A stretch of DNA of 64,000 nucleotides from Actinomyces procaprae (GCF_004798665.1 NZ_CP039292.1:2728001-2792000); one strand, 5' to 3'. Positions 11,511 through 21,843 are shown, numbered from the stretch's first letter. Made by a program: numbers and translations. Notes: a model not told the origin generated them from the sequence alone.

Positions 11511-11900
11511 CTAGCCCGCGCGGGATGCGTCGTAGGCCTCGCGGGCGGCGAGCACGTCGTCCATGTGCCCGACGGCCCACTTCTCCAGGGCGTCCATGAC
11601 GTCGGCAAGGTCCCGCCCCAGCGCAGTCAACTCGTAGGTGACCCGCGGCGGGGTCTCGGTGTAGTACTCGCGCCTGACCAGGCCATCGCGCTCCAGGGTG
11701 CGCAGCGTCTGGGTGAGCATCTTGGTGGAGATGCCGTCCACACGCCGGGATACCTCGGTGAAGCGCAGCGGCCCCTCATACAGGGCGCCGATGACCAGCA
11801 CGCTCCACAGTTCACCGAGCTCGCGCAACAGGCGCCGCGAGGGGCAGGACCGGCTGTAGGGGTTGTAGACCTGCTCGCCCTCATCACCTGCCGCACGCAT
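11511..11900 (-). CDS. HxlR-family winged-helix transcriptional regulator
   Basis: The 129-residue product has the HxlR layout: CPSRRLLRELGELWSVLVI near 19-37, then FTEVSRRVDGISTKMLTQTL and LERDGLVRREYY with the wing PPRVTYELTALG. Many relatives (YodB, HypR) sense electrophiles through an N-terminal cysteine at the same place as Cys19 here; whether that applies is inference. It lies downstream of, and on the same strand as, the F420/NADP-type reductase, which is a likely target. About 150 bases with no gene separate it from the PH-like pair. Confidence 0.85.
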   Translation of the reverse strand: MRAAGDEGEQVYNPYSRSCPSRRLLRELGELWSVLVIGALYEGPLRFTEVSRRVDGISTKMLTQTLRTLERDGLVRREYYTETPPRVTYELTALGRDLADVMDALEKWAVGHMDDVLAAREAYDASRAG

Positions 11901-11980
11901 GCGCCGCTCCTCCTTCAGCCCCGTCAGAACCCGGCCGCTGGGATTCTACCGGCCCCCGAGAATGGTCAGCGTACGGGAAC

Positions 11981-12014
11981 GCGCCCGCCGTCCTGAGTAA
12001 GGGACGGCGGGCGC
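11981..12014 (-). terminator. Hairpin after the F420/NADP-type reductase gene
   Basis: A perfect 13-base stem GCGCCCGCCGTCC pairs with 12002-12014 around an 8-base loop. It lies 35 bases past the stop of the minus-strand reductase gene and separates it from the HxlR gene. No long T-tract follows, as is common in high-GC actinobacteria. Confidence 0.65.
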
Positions 12015-12048
12015 GGGCGTCACACGGTGGGCTGCCCGGCAGACAGGC

Positions 12049-12681
12049 TCACTTGACGACGGCGAAGCCTCCGGTCCAGGCGACCTGCTCACTCAGGGCC
12101 AGGCCGATCTGGAGCGCACCCATGGCCTCCAGCTCACGCGCCCGCTTGAGCGCTCCGGCGTCCACGTAGGCCAGGCCGGCCGCCTCCACAAGAGCGCGCA
12201 GGGTCGCCTTGGCGTCCTCGCTGTCCGCGGCGGCATAGACGGTGACCGGCTTACCGGCGATGGCGCCGGAGGCGAGGGTCGCGGCGAAGTTCGTGTTGAA
12301 GGCCTTGACGACCTGCGCTCCGGGCAGGCGCTCGGCGAGCTCCGCGGCAGCGGAGGAGCCGGGGGCGACGACGGAGTCTAGCGTGCCGAAGTCGATGGGG
12401 TTTGAGGGGTCGACGACGATCTTCTCGGCGAAGGCGTCCGCGGGGTAGGCGGACAGCACCTCGGCGAGGGCCGGGTAGGGCAGGGCCAGGACGACCAGGC
12501 CGCCGGTGACGGCGTCGCCGACGGTTCCGGCGGTGGCGCCATCGGCCGCCGCCGCGGCCTTCGCCGCGTCGCGGGCAAGCACCTGGACGGAGGCGCCGGC
12601 CTTGACGGCGAGCTGGGCGACGGCGGAGCCGATGGCACCGGCCCCGAAGACGGTAACGGACGGGAGGGATGCAGCAGCCAC
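12049..12681 (-). CDS. NADPH-dependent F420 reductase-like oxidoreductase
   Basis: A 210-residue protein made almost entirely of a Rossmann fold: VTVFGAGAIGSAVAQLAV at the N-terminus binds NADP, and VVDPSNPIDFGT, AFNTNFAATL and the C-terminal helix fit the F420-dependent NADP oxidoreductase family. Whether the substrate is F420 or another small carbonyl or flavin compound cannot be told. The start is GTG 12679-12681 with AAGGAG six bases upstream. A neighbouring HxlR regulator is a frequent partner of such reductases. The upstream region contains CTCTCTCTC and AAGAGAGC arms around GTTACTCACTTTC that might be an operator. Confidence 0.75.
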   Translation of the reverse strand: MAAASLPSVTVFGAGAIGSAVAQLAVKAGASVQVLARDAAKAAAAADGATAGTVGDAVTGGLVVLALPYPALAEVLSAYPADAFAEKIVVDPSNPIDFGTLDSVVAPGSSAAAELAERLPGAQVVKAFNTNFAATLASGAIAGKPVTVYAAADSEDAKATLRALVEAAGLAYVDAGALKRARELEAMGALQIGLALSEQVAWTGGFAVVK

Positions 12682-12848
12682 GATGTTCTCCTTACTGCGT
12701 GCGGCGGTTCCGACAGGAACACTCTCTCTCGGTTACTCACTTTCTGCAAGAGAGCGTTTCGGTGAGGCGAGCCACATCCGCACCGGCGCGGGCGACTCGC
12801 CCACGCCCCCCTTGCACCGCCCCGATTCCTGCCGCGGTGAGACACCGC

Positions 12849-12877
12849 GTGACACCCACCCCGAGGCGTTCTACTGT
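12849..12877 (+). promoter_or_regulatory. Candidate promoter of pntAB
   Basis: GTGACA at 12849-12854 and TACTGT at 12872-12877 are separated by 17 bases, a good match at -35 and a partial match at -10. It lies about 85 bases upstream of the pntA start in the region divergent from the F420/NADP-type reductase gene. Confidence 0.45.
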
Positions 12878-12963
12878 TACGCGAGTCACCCCGCGTGCCC
12901 ACCCTTCCCGCAACGCGCCCCCGCGCGCCCGGGCTTCGGGCGCGCCCGCTGAAAGGAGCTTCT

Positions 12964-14526
12964 GTGCGTCTTGGAATCCCCTGTCAGCCTCCGGACCGCT
13001 CCCTGGCCGCGGCCACCCCGCAGACCGTGGAGCGGCTGATCCGCCTGGGCTACGACGTCGTCGTCCAGCGCGGAGCCGGAGCGCCGGCCCGCTTCCCCGA
13101 CTCCGCCTACGAGCAGGCCGGCGCCCACCTCGCCGACCGCGCGCAGACCTGGGCCTGCAACATCGTCGTCACCGCCTATGCCCCCGACGACGCCGAGCTC
13201 GACCTCATGCACCCCGGCGCCACCCTCATCGGTCGGCTCGACCCGGCCCGCCACCCCGACTTCGTGCACAAGCTCCAGGACCGCTCCCTGACCGCACTGG
13301 CGATCGACACGGTGCCGCGCATCTCCCGCGCGCAGAGCATGGACGTGCTCTCCTCCCAGGCGAACCTGGCGGGCTACCGGGCCGTCATCGAGGCAGCCGC
13401 GCACTTCGGACGCCTCCTGAACGGCCAGGTGACCGCCGCAGGCAAGTTCCCGCCCGCCTCGGTGTACGTGATCGGCGCGGGCGTGGCCGGCCTGGCGGCA
13501 ATCGGCACCGCCTACTCCCTGGGGGCGGTCGTCAAGGGCACCGACGTGCGCCCGGAGGTGGCCGACCAGGTCAAGTCCGTGGGCGCCGAGTTCGTGCCCG
13601 TGCCCACCGCCCAGGAGGTCTCCGCCGACGGCTACGCCAAGGAGATGTCCACCGACCAGGCCGCCCTGGCCAACGCCCTTTACGCCGAGCAGGCGGCCGC
13701 CGCGGACATCGTGATCACGACCGCGAACATTCCCGGCCGGCGCGCCCCGCTGCTGCTGGACCGCGCCGCTGTGGAGGCCATGCGACCCGGCTCGGTGATC
13801 GTGGACATGGCCGCCGCCAACGGCGGCAACACCGAGCTGACCGTGCCCGGCGAGGTGGTCACCACCGACGGCGGAGTGACCATCGTCGGATACACGGACC
13901 TGGCCGAGCGCCTGCCCGCCCAGGCCTCACAGCTGTACGGCCGCAACATCCTCAACCTGCTGACCCTGCTCACGCCGGACAAGGACGGCGAACTCGCCCT
14001 GGACCTGGAGGACCAGGTAGTGCGGGCCATCACCGTGTGCCAGGCCGGCGAGCTGCTGTGGCCGCCGCCGCCCGTGGCGGTCTCCGCCGCCCCCAAGTCC
14101 CCCGCTACCGGGCCGGCCCCGGAGCGCTCCGCCGCAGACGTGCAGGCCGACGCCGCAGCGCAGGCCGCCGCCCAGGCCCGCTCGCGCCGCCGGATGATGA
14201 TCGGGGTCGCGGTTGCCGCCATCGCCGCCGCGGCGCTGGTGCTGGTCACGCCCGCGGCCGCCACCAGCCACTACATCGTGCTGGCCCTGGCGATCATCCT
14301 GGGCTTCCATGTGATCTCCAACGTGACCCCGGCCCTGCACACCCCACTGATGTCCGTGACGAACGCAATCTCCGGCATCATCCTGCTAGGGGCGATCTCG
14401 CAGGTCGGCAACGCCAACCCGGCGATCAGCGCAGTGGCCTTCGTCGCGATCATGCTCGCATCCATCAACGTCTTCGGCGGCTTCGCGGTCACGCACCGCA
14501 TGCTCGCCATGTTCAGGAAGGAGTGA
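12964..14526 (+). CDS. pntA: NAD(P) transhydrogenase subunit alpha, fused soluble and membrane parts
   Basis: Alpha subunit of the proton-translocating transhydrogenase, which moves hydride between NADH and NADP+ at the cost of the proton gradient. The 520-residue product has the NAD-binding dI domain ([20 protein letters not shown] around 170; [12 protein letters not shown]) and then a linker and four membrane helices (about 410-515). In many actinobacteria these parts are two genes (pntAA, pntAB); here they are fused as in enteric bacteria. The GTG at 12964 follows AAAGGAG at 12952-12958; the frame is open a little further upstream but without a site. pntB starts four bases after the stop. 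Confidence 0.93.
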   Translation: MRLGIPCQPPDRSLAAATPQTVERLIRLGYDVVVQRGAGAPARFPDSAYEQAGAHLADRAQTWACNIVVTAYAPDDAELDLMHPGATLIGRLDPARHPDFVHKLQDRSLTALAIDTVPRISRAQSMDVLSSQANLAGYRAVIEAAAHFGRLLNGQVTAAGKFPPASVYVIGAGVAGLAAIGTAYSLGAVVKGTDVRPEVADQVKSVGAEFVPVPTAQEVSADGYAKEMSTDQAALANALYAEQAAAADIVITTANIPGRRAPLLLDRAAVEAMRPGSVIVDMAAANGGNTELTVPGEVVTTDGGVTIVGYTDLAERLPAQASQLYGRNILNLLTLLTPDKDGELALDLEDQVVRAITVCQAGELLWPPPPVAVSAAPKSPATGPAPERSAADVQADAAAQAAAQARSRRRMMIGVAVAAIAAAALVLVTPAAATSHYIVLALAIILGFHVISNVTPALHTPLMSVTNAISGIILLGAISQVGNANPAISAVAFVAIMLASINVFGGFAVTHRMLAMFRKE

Positions 14527-14530
14527 GCGG

Positions 14531-16012
14531 ATGTTCAACACGGCAGCCCTCAGCCTGACCGCGGTGCTTCCCGCCGCCGCCCAACCCGTTGACCTCGCCC
14601 TGCCCTCGCCCGTGGCCCTGGCCTACATCGCGGCTGCGGTGCTGTTCATCCTCGCCGCCGCCGGGCTGTCCCGGCATGAGACGGCGGTGGCCGGGAACGT
14701 TGCCGGCGCCGTCGGCATGGGGGTGGCGGTTGCAGCAGCCATAGGCCTGGCCCTTACCTCCGACCCCGGTCAGGGAGTAGTAACCACGGCGGCACTCATC
14801 GCACTTGCGCTGGGCATCGGCGCCGTGATCGGCATGGTGCTGGCGGGCAAGGTCGCCATGACGGGGATGCCCCAGCTGATCGCCGTGCTCAACGGCCTGG
14901 TGGGGCTGGCCGCCGTGCTGGTGGGCTACAGCTCCTACTCCTCCCCCGACGCGCTGGCCGAGTCGCTGGGCGGATTCCACCTCGGTGAGGTCTTCCTGGG
15001 CGTGTTCGTGGGCGCGGTGACCTTCACCGGATCGGTGCTGGCCGCCCTGAAACTGGCCGGTCGCGTCCCGGGCCGCCCGATCACCCTGCCGGGGCGCAAC
15101 AAGCTCAACCTTGCCGCCCTGCTGGTCAGTCTCGCGCTCATGGTCGCCTTCATCATGCTGCCGGCGGGCGGGGCGGCGGCCTGGGTGTGCCTGGCGGTAA
15201 TGACCGTCATCGCCCTGGCCCTGGGCGTGCACCTGGTGGTGGCCATCGGCGGCGGCGACATGCCCGTGGTGGTCGCCATCATGAACTCCTACTCCGGATG
15301 GGCGTCGGCCTTCACCGGCTTCATGGTCAACAACGACCTGCTGATCATCACCGGCGCCCTGGTGGGCTCCTCCGGCGCCTACCTGTCCTACCTGATGTGC
15401 CAGGCGATGAACCGTTCCTTCGTCGCCGTGCTGCTGGGCGGCTACGGCACCGAGGGCGCGGTGGTCGCCCCCGGGGAGGACCAGGAGGGCACAATCCAGC
15501 AGACAGATGTGGGTGCCGTGGCCCACGCGCTGCAGGAGGCCAAGCGAGTGGTCATCACACCCGGTTACGGCATGGCCGTGGCCCAGGCGCAGTACCCCGT
15601 CGCCACGCTCACCGAGATGCTGCGCGGGGAGGGCGTGGACGTCACCTTCGGCATCCACCCCGTGGCCGGCCGCCTGCCTGGGCACATGAACGTGCTCCTG
15701 GCCGAGGCCAAGGTCCCCTATGACCTCGTGCTGGAGATGGACGAGGTGAACGACGACTTCTCCGACGTCGACATCGTCCTGGTCATCGGTGCGAACGACA
15801 CGGTCAACCCGGCCGCGGAGGAGCCCGGCTCCCCCATTGCCGGCATGCCGGTGCTGCGAGTGTGGGACGCCCGGCGCGTGGTGGTCTTCAAGCGCTCCAT
15901 GGCCTCCGGCTACGCCGGGGTGCAGAACCCGCTGTTCTTCAAGGACAACACCTCCATGCTCTTCGGCGACGCGAAGGAGACCGTGGAGGCGGTCATCCGC
16001 GCCATGGAGTGA
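14531..16012 (+). CDS. pntB: NAD(P) transhydrogenase subunit beta
   Basis: Beta subunit of the transhydrogenase: about nine membrane helices (residues 20-290) followed by the NADP(H)-binding dIII domain ([36 protein letters not shown] and [10 protein letters not shown]). Its 493 residues are slightly longer than the usual 460. Its ribosome binding site AAGGAGTGAG overlaps the end of pntA. The two genes form a closed operon; a 19-bp repeat array follows just after the stop. Confidence 0.95.
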   Translation: MFNTAALSLTAVLPAAAQPVDLALPSPVALAYIAAAVLFILAAAGLSRHETAVAGNVAGAVGMGVAVAAAIGLALTSDPGQGVVTTAALIALALGIGAVIGMVLAGKVAMTGMPQLIAVLNGLVGLAAVLVGYSSYSSPDALAESLGGFHLGEVFLGVFVGAVTFTGSVLAALKLAGRVPGRPITLPGRNKLNLAALLVSLALMVAFIMLPAGGAAAWVCLAVMTVIALALGVHLVVAIGGGDMPVVVAIMNSYSGWASAFTGFMVNNDLLIITGALVGSSGAYLSYLMCQAMNRSFVAVLLGGYGTEGAVVAPGEDQEGTIQQTDVGAVAHALQEAKRVVITPGYGMAVAQAQYPVATLTEMLRGEGVDVTFGIHPVAGRLPGHMNVLLAEAKVPYDLVLEMDEVNDDFSDVDIVLVIGANDTVNPAAEEPGSPIAGMPVLRVWDARRVVVFKRSMASGYAGVQNPLFFKDNTSMLFGDAKETVEAVIRAME

Positions 16013-16035
16013 GCACGTCGGGGGCGCAGAGTGAG

Positions 16036-16260
16036 TGGACCGCTGTGCCCCCGTTGGACCGCTGTGCCCCCGTTGGACCCCTCTGCCCCCGTTGGACCCC
16101 TCTGCCCCCGTTGGACCCCTCTGCCCCCGTTGGACCCCTCTGCCCCCGTTGGACCCCTCTGCCCCCGTTGGACCGCCGTAGCCGCTGGTTACAGCGGTCC
16201 AACCGCGCGTGAGCGGTCCAACGGGGCGTGAGCGGTCCAACGGGGCGTGAGCGGTCCAAC
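16036..16260. repeat. Two-handed 19-bp tandem repeat array downstream of pntB
   Basis: Seven full units of the pattern TGGACCsCTsTGCCCCCGT follow each other from 16036 to 16168, with an eighth TGGACC at 16169. After a short centre the same motif appears in inverted form: GGTCCA at 16196, 16215, 16234 and 16253, again every 19 bases (unit ACGGGGCGTGAGCGGTCCA). The right-hand units resemble the reverse complement of the left-hand units, so the RNA could fold into a very long alternating hairpin. The period is not a multiple of three, which argues against coding. The rest of the 574-base gap between pntB and the ABC operon holds no gene that I can support. Confidence 0.9.
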
Positions 16261-16548
16261 CAGGGCGGCGTAAGACCCCGCCCACCCCTCGGCTGCCGGC
16301 AACCAGGCCCCCGGCGCCACGGGAACAGCCCCGCAGGCCCGACTGCACACAAGGATCCTCACCGAGTACACGGGCCCGCCCGCCCACAGGCACCCGCACC
16401 GACAACCCGGCTCCGGGAAGACGCTCCCAACAACGCGAGCGTGCGCCCGGGACAGGCACGGACGTCGTGCGCGCCCACCGGGGCGAGGCGACGCGCTTTC
16501 GACGTGTCCGCACCACGGCGCCGCTGGACCACACGGTGATACCACCCC

Positions 16549-16566
16549 GAAAGCGTCGTGAAAGCG
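16549..16566 (+). promoter_or_regulatory. Candidate SARP-type direct-repeat operator ahead of the ABC exporter
   Basis: GAAAGCG occurs at 16549-16555 and again at 16560-16566, an 11-base spacing. SARP regulators are known to bind heptamers repeated every 11 bases, placed 8 bases upstream of the -10 box. Here CAGCCT at 16575-16580 stands 8 bases downstream and six bases before the ATG, which has no ribosome binding site, as a leaderless transcript would. A SARP gene lies at the end of the same locus. The -10 match is weak. Confidence 0.35.
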
Positions 16567-16586
16567 GCGGCTGCCAGCCTGCCTGC

Positions 16587-17711
16587 ATGAGCACTGCTTC
16601 ATCGCCACACCCTCCGACCCCAAGAGCGCATCACCAGGCAGGAGACGTCCCCGCCATCCACGCCACCGGCCTGCGCCGCGACTTCGGCTCCCTGAGAGCC
16701 GTCGACGACCTGGACCTGGACATCGCCGCCGGCAGCGTCTACGGACTACTCGGCCCCAACGGGGCCGGCAAGTCCACCGTGGTCAAGCTGTTGACGACGC
16801 TGCTGCGCCCCAGCTCCGGCAGCGCCACCATCATGGGACACGACCTGGCTCACGCCCCGCACCGGGTGCGCTCCGTAATCGGCGTCGCCGGTCAGTACAC
16901 AAGCGTTGATGAGACGCTCACCGGACGCGAGAACCTGCGACTGTTCGCGCGTCTGACCGGAATGTCCCGCACCGACAGCAGGCGCCGCGCCGACGAGCTG
17001 CTGGAGGCCTTCAGCCTCGCCGACGCCGCCGGGCGGCGCGTGGGCCGGTACTCGGGTGGAATGCGGCGGCGCCTCGACCTCGCCGTCTCGATGGTCGCCA
17101 CGCCTCCGCTGCTGTTCCTCGATGAGCCGACGACGGGGCTGGATCCGCGCACCCGCCAGCAGATGTGGCAGGTCGTCGAGGACCTGGTGTCACACGGGAC
17201 GACCATCCTGCTGACCACCCAGTACCTGGATGAGGCCGATCGCCTGGCCGACCGGATCGGCATCATGAACCACGGGCGCAAGGTAGCCGAAGGCAGTCCC
17301 GATCAGCTTAAGGACCGGATCGGCACCTCGGCCCTGGCGATCACTCCCGCGAATCGTGAGGACGTGCCCGCCATCCGCGATGTCATCACCCGGGTGCTTT
17401 CCCCAGGCGGTACACCGACCACTCGCGCAGGGCGCATATACGCACCCATCAGGCAGACCGCGGATGCCACGGAGATCCTCGTGGCGCTCCGCGAGCAGGG
17501 GCTGTCTCCGGCGGCGATCTCGGTCGACCGCCCCAGCCTCGATTCCGTCTTCCTCACCTTGACCGGGAACCAAGGGCCGACCCGAGAAGCGACCGACCGC
17601 TCCACCACCTCCGGGCCCACCACCGCCGAGCCGGTTCACGCCGCAGGCCTGAGCACGCACCACAACACCAATCTGAATAACACCGACCTGAATACCGAGG
17701 AGGACCTGTGA
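16587..17711 (+). CDS. ABC transporter ATP-binding protein, DrrA-like exporter type
   Basis: ATPase of a two-gene exporter of the daunorubicin-resistance (DrrA/NodI) class. In the 374-residue product Walker A is GPNGAGKST near 60, the signature is YSGGMRRRLDLA near 157, Walker B is LLFLDEPTTGLD, and TTQYLDEADRLADRI follows. A C-terminal DrrA-type extension ends in a threonine/asparagine-rich tail of about 50 residues. The ATG at 16587 has no ribosome binding site, so the message may be leaderless; the upstream frame is open but shows no motif. The stop overlaps the permease start as GTGA. The substrate is unknown. Confidence 0.88.
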   Translation: MSTASSPHPPTPRAHHQAGDVPAIHATGLRRDFGSLRAVDDLDLDIAAGSVYGLLGPNGAGKSTVVKLLTTLLRPSSGSATIMGHDLAHAPHRVRSVIGVAGQYTSVDETLTGRENLRLFARLTGMSRTDSRRRADELLEAFSLADAAGRRVGRYSGGMRRRLDLAVSMVATPPLLFLDEPTTGLDPRTRQQMWQVVEDLVSHGTTILLTTQYLDEADRLADRIGIMNHGRKVAEGSPDQLKDRIGTSALAITPANREDVPAIRDVITRVLSPGGTPTTRAGRIYAPIRQTADATEILVALREQGLSPAAISVDRPSLDSVFLTLTGNQGPTREATDRSTTSGPTTAEPVHAAGLSTHHNTNLNNTDLNTEEDL

Positions 17712-18541
17712 CCACCGCATCCGCTTCCCTCAACTCATCCCCCGCCTTGTCCGTTCCCCGACGCTTCAGCGAGTCTCGGCTAATACCGGACACCGCCGCG
17801 ATGGCGTGGCGCTCGGCACTGACCATGCTGCGCAATCCGGCGGAGTTCTTCGACGTGCTCATTCAGCCCGTCCTGTTCACCGTCATGTTCGGGGAACTGC
17901 TTGGCGGCGCCATCTCGGGGGACGTGCGCTCCTACCTGCCGATCCTGGTTCCGGGGCTGGTCATCACCAATGTTCTGTCCACCTGCCAGAGCGTCGGTGT
18001 TGACCTGCGTGAGGACATGTCCAAGGGCGTGTTCGACCGTTTCCGGGCGCTGCCCATGTCCCGACTGGCGCCGCTGCTGGGCCCAATGGCCACCGACCTG
18101 CTGCGGTACGCGGTGTGCGCCGCGCTGACGGTGGCGACCGGCGTCGCGCTCGGGTACAGACCGGAGAACGGCTGGATCGGAGCCGTTGGAGTCGTGCTGG
18201 CGGCCGCCGCATGCGGTTGGGCGATCTCCTGGGTGTTCCTGATGCTGGGCACCCTGTTCAGCTCGGCGCAGGCGGTGACCTCATTCAACATCATCATTCT
18301 GTTCCCCCTGTGCTACCTGTCCAATGCGCTAGTGCCCGTTGATACGCTGCCGCACTGGCTGAAGATCTTCGCCGAGCACAATCCGGTGTCCTATGCCGTC
18401 AGCGGGCTGCGCTACCTGCTCGACGGAACCGCCGGGACGGGAACGGCCGCCGACGCCGGCTGGGCCCTGCTGGGTTGTGTACTAATCGTGGCCGTGGCGG
18501 CGCCGATCACCGTCACGCGCTACCAGCGCTCCGTCGCCTAA
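17708..18541 (+). CDS. ABC-2 type transporter permease, DrrB-like
   Basis: Membrane partner of the preceding ATPase. The 277-residue product has about six helices, with the family segments FFDVLIQPVLFTVMF near the first helix, GVFDRFRALPMSR in the first cytoplasmic loop and NPVSYAVSGLRYLL before the last helix. GTG 17708-17710 overlaps the ATPase stop. The pair may export a secondary metabolite, lipid or drug. It converges on the SARP gene, with a shared hairpin between. Confidence 0.88.
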   Translation: MTTASASLNSSPALSVPRRFSESRLIPDTAAMAWRSALTMLRNPAEFFDVLIQPVLFTVMFGELLGGAISGDVRSYLPILVPGLVITNVLSTCQSVGVDLREDMSKGVFDRFRALPMSRLAPLLGPMATDLLRYAVCAALTVATGVALGYRPENGWIGAVGVVLAAAACGWAISWVFLMLGTLFSSAQAVTSFNIIILFPLCYLSNALVPVDTLPHWLKIFAEHNPVSYAVSGLRYLLDGTAGTGTAADAGWALLGCVLIVAVAAPITVTRYQRSVA

Positions 18542-18556
18542 GGCGGGAGCCGGCGG

Positions 18557-18582
18557 TCTCCCCGGTCACGCGGCCGGGGAGA
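18557..18582. terminator. Bidirectional hairpin between the ABC permease and SARP genes
   Basis: TCTCCCCGG at 18557-18565 pairs with CCGGGGAGA at 18574-18582 around an eight-base loop. It sits 15 bases past the permease stop and 9 bases past the SARP stop on the other strand, so it can serve both. Confidence 0.7.
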
Positions 18583-18591
18583 GCACCTTGC

Positions 18592-21500
18592 TCACAACAG
18601 CTCAGCCAGTGAGCCGGTCAACGTCACCATGTGTTCTACGAGCGCCTCGGGATCGGAGGAATGAGCTTGCCTCAGCATCTCGTCGACGCGGCCGGGGTCG
18701 ATTCCGCGCGCCGCCTCCAACAGGCGCGGTCGTGACAACAGCCGTGAGGTCTGATTGGGGCCGCAGGCCAGGGCCGCACAGAACAGTTCCAGCCCCAGCC
18801 CAACTACCCGGGCGGAATCCACATCGCCGGGCTCCTCCCCCACCAACGCGGGCACGCCCGCATCTCCCCACTGCCCACCGGCCCCGGCCTGCGCCGCAGA
18901 CAGGCCGACGGCGCAGGCCAGCGACGCCGTCGTCGGCAGATCGAAGCGGGTGGCGCGGGCCTGTTGCAAGGCCTGCGTCAGTGCCTGCAGCCCCCGCCGC
19001 AACATGGCGGTCGCCTCCAGGGCATGATCCCGCAGTGAGTCGCCTCGCGTGTCCGGCGCCGCCGCACCAGACCTGGCGATCTCCACGTCGATCAGCAGGC
19101 AGGTCGCCAGGCCGTAGAGCTCCCACGGGTTACCCGCGGGCACGTCGGCACCGGCCATGCGCTCAAGCAGACCCCGCGCCGCCGTGAAGGCCTCCTCCGG
19201 GCGGCCGCGCAGAAGCTCCATCTCACCGCCGAGGAACCCGGTGATGAACATCGCCATTCCGGGCACCGGCATGCTCTCGGCGTCCGCCAGTAGGGCGGCA
19301 GCGCGCTCCGGTGACGGCGCCAGATAGACCCGGCAGCAGTCCCGTTGCAGGCGCAGAGCGCTGCGGAGGGCATCTTGAAGCGGATGGCGGTCGGCCACCT
19401 GCAGCAGACGGGTGCACTCGCTCAGCCCGCCGCGGTAGTCCCCCATTTCCAGCAGCAGGCGCAAACCGTCGACGTCAAGCTCAAGCAGGCGGACGGGCGG
19501 CAGATTCGAGGCGCGCAGCCGTCGCCGCAGACTGCGATTGAGCTCCAGGGCACCGGTCACGTCACCGCGGTTCTCAAGCTCCGTGACCACGCAACTACCT
19601 GCGGCCCAGGCGGTCCAGTGGTCTGGATCCTCCAGCAGCCCGCCCCACTCCTCGTGCCGGGTGCGGACCAGCCGGCGAATCGCGGCGACGTAGGCGCTCT
19701 CGCACGGGAATGACGCCGGAATACGGAGCCGGAGCTCCTCCGGGAGGGGGCCCAGCAGCCAGGAGTTGGCCACCGCACGATGGAGCACCAGCATCCGGGC
19801 GATGTTTCCAACGGAGTCCGACGCCGCAGTCACCGCATGCCCCAGGAGCCGCGGCACCCAGGCGGCGGTCTGGCTGTAGCCCCAGCTCGTGGACCAGGCG
19901 GTCAGCAGCGCCGCACCGAGCACCAGGGCGGCCTCAGGAGCCTGATGCCCATCGTCGTCGCCCAGTGCTCGTCCCAGCTCGGCGGCCACCCCGCGCTCCT
20001 CCGCCAGCAGGGCGTCAACGGCAGGAGCGACCTCATCCATACGGCTGCCATCCATCACGGCCAGCACCGGGCGAGCCAGGCCCAGCGCCCAGCGGCGCAC
20101 GGCACTTTGAGCCTCCGCCGCATCTAAGGTGCCGGCGACGCGCTCACGAACCAGCGCACGCACGGAGGAGAGCATGTGGAAGCGGGGCGGATCGTCCCCG
20201 TCCGCGGTCAGGAGCGACTGCGCCAGGAGCTGATCAAGCATGACGGCCGCGGCGGGACCGATCACGGCCTCGGCTGTCTCCAGGGTGAAGCCGTCGGCCA
20301 GCAGTGCGGCGCGCGTCAGGGCGCGTCGCTGCGGATCGTCCAACAGCGACCAGGACCATTCGATGACGGCGCTGAGGGTGCGCTGACGCTCCGGCAGATC
20401 CCGCGGACCGGTCATGGTCCTCAGGTCGCGTGGGAGGCGCTGCGCCACTTGCCGCACCGACATGACGCGGGTGCGCGCCGCGGCCAACTCGATGGCGAGT
20501 GGCAGCCCCTCCAGGGCGGGCAGTAGCCGAGCCAGGCCGTCGTCGTCGAGGGCCTGGTGCGGCCTGGCCGCCAGTGCCCGGTCACGGAACAGGGCGGCCG
20601 CCGCCGTGCCTGTAAGCGGCGCCAGCCGATGCACGTACTCGGCCGACAGCTCCAGGACGCTTCTGGACGTCACCACCACATGCAGCCCCGGCAATGAGGC
20701 GAGCATGGGCCCGAGCAGATCGGCGAGCGCACCGGCCACGTGCTCACAGTCATCCAGCACCAGCAGCGTGCCGGGAGCCGCGAGCGCCTGCGCCAGGGCG
20801 ACGCGGGCCGGCTGCGCGGCCGAGCCACTGCGCCCGATGGCGGCCAGCAGCTCGCGGGCGAGCCGATCCACGGGCGCCGCGCCGTCGGAGGCGTCCGCAG
20901 CCACCGGGTCGTGCCCACGTGGGGCGACCTCCGTCATGGACAGCACTCTGATCGTGGGAAACGGGCTGCGTGAGGCGAGCGCCTGCGCCAGAGTCGTCTT
21001 GCCGACCCCTCCCGGTCCGGTGATGGTCACCAGCTGCCTGGTGGCGACCGCGTCCTCCACCACCCGCAGGTCGTGCTCCCGCCCTATCAGGCCGATGGGC
21101 GCCCGCAGGCCCTGCCGAACCGGGTGCTCAGCGGCCAGCGCATGCTCGTGCGCGGCACGTAGCAGCGGCCCGGGCACGGCGCCGGCCTGGCGCAGACGAC
21201 GTCGGTACCGTTCGTAACGCGCCAACGCCGCAGCCGGTGAACGGGTCCAGGCCTCACTGCGAATCAGGGCGGCGAGAACCGCCTCATCGGAGGGATTCTG
21301 CTCGGCCAGGGACGGAAGCAGCTCCATGGCCTGCGCGTAACGCCCCAGCTCTCCGAGTGCGAGTGCGCGCAGGCGGAGGGCACGGGCACTAAGGGCCATT
21401 GCCTGCTCCAAGAGCCGACGGTGCGGCGGGCTCACGCCCGCCCCGCTGATCTCCCCCATACCCTCGGTCAGGTCGACCACATCGGCCGGGCGATGGGCGC

Positions 21501-21843
21501 AGGCCGCGGCCTCCGCCCGACGACGGCGTTGCGCCAGATCCAGGTGATCCACCTGTGAGCGTGGCAGGGTCAGGGCGTACCCCTCACCGTGTCTTTGCAG
21601 AGCCTCGGCCCCCAGGCGGTTACGTGTGCGGGAGACGACTACCTGCAGCGCCTGGCGAGGTCGAGACGGCGGCGAGCAGTCCCAAAGCCCCGCGATCAGT
21701 TGATCCTCGCCGCCGCGGGCGCCGGGCAGAGCGGCGAGCACGCAGAGCAGGTCGAGAACCCGCCCGCTGAGCGGCTCGCCGTTCCAGCTCGGTGCGTCGT
21801 CCAGCAGCCGCAGCCCGGCGCCGGCGGCGTCGGACCGGGTCAC
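18592..21843 (-). CDS. SARP/AfsR-type regulator with BTAD and NB-ARC ATPase domains
   Basis: A 1083-residue transcription factor. Residues 1-95 form an OmpR-like winged helix ([20 protein letters not shown], then GYAL); about 100-240 is the BTAD helical domain ([17 protein letters not shown]); about 250-500 is an NB-ARC/STAND NTPase with P-loop GPGGVGKTT at 276-284 and Walker [10 protein letters not shown]; the remainder is helical and TPR-like. Such proteins control antibiotic or exporter clusters in actinobacteria. GTG 21841-21843 overlaps the glmM stop, so it may be cotranscribed with a housekeeping gene, which is unusual. The convergent ABC exporter carries a possible SARP operator. Confidence 0.85.
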   Translation of the reverse strand: MTRSDAAGAGLRLLDDAPSWNGEPLSGRVLDLLCVLAALPGARGGEDQLIAGLWDCSPPSRPRQALQVVVSRTRNRLGAEALQRHGEGYALTLPRSQVDHLDLAQRRRRAEAAACAHRPADVVDLTEGMGEISGAGVSPPHRRLLEQAMALSARALRLRALALGELGRYAQAMELLPSLAEQNPSDEAVLAALIRSEAWTRSPAAALARYERYRRRLRQAGAVPGPLLRAAHEHALAAEHPVRQGLRAPIGLIGREHDLRVVEDAVATRQLVTITGPGGVGKTTLAQALASRSPFPTIRVLSMTEVAPRGHDPVAADASDGAAPVDRLARELLAAIGRSGSAAQPARVALAQALAAPGTLLVLDDCEHVAGALADLLGPMLASLPGLHVVVTSRSVLELSAEYVHRLAPLTGTAAAALFRDRALAARPHQALDDDGLARLLPALEGLPLAIELAAARTRVMSVRQVAQRLPRDLRTMTGPRDLPERQRTLSAVIEWSWSLLDDPQRRALTRAALLADGFTLETAEAVIGPAAAVMLDQLLAQSLLTADGDDPPRFHMLSSVRALVRERVAGTLDAAEAQSAVRRWALGLARPVLAVMDGSRMDEVAPAVDALLAEERGVAAELGRALGDDDGHQAPEAALVLGAALLTAWSTSWGYSQTAAWVPRLLGHAVTAASDSVGNIARMLVLHRAVANSWLLGPLPEELRLRIPASFPCESAYVAAIRRLVRTRHEEWGGLLEDPDHWTAWAAGSCVVTELENRGDVTGALELNRSLRRRLRASNLPPVRLLELDVDGLRLLLEMGDYRGGLSECTRLLQVADRHPLQDALRSALRLQRDCCRVYLAPSPERAAALLADAESMPVPGMAMFITGFLGGEMELLRGRPEEAFTAARGLLERMAGADVPAGNPWELYGLATCLLIDVEIARSGAAAPDTRGDSLRDHALEATAMLRRGLQALTQALQQARATRFDLPTTASLACAVGLSAAQAGAGGQWGDAGVPALVGEEPGDVDSARVVGLGLELFCAALACGPNQTSRLLSRPRLLEAARGIDPGRVDEMLRQAHSSDPEALVEHMVTLTGSLAELL

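Noticed and set aside
16031..16231. Proline-rich peptide repeats readable through the 19-bp array
   Set aside because: A 19-base period cycles through all three frames, there is no start context, and codon use is unlike the neighbours.
16036..16260. Possible CRISPR array
   Set aside because: Units are contiguous with no unique spacers, appear in both orientations, and no cas gene is near.
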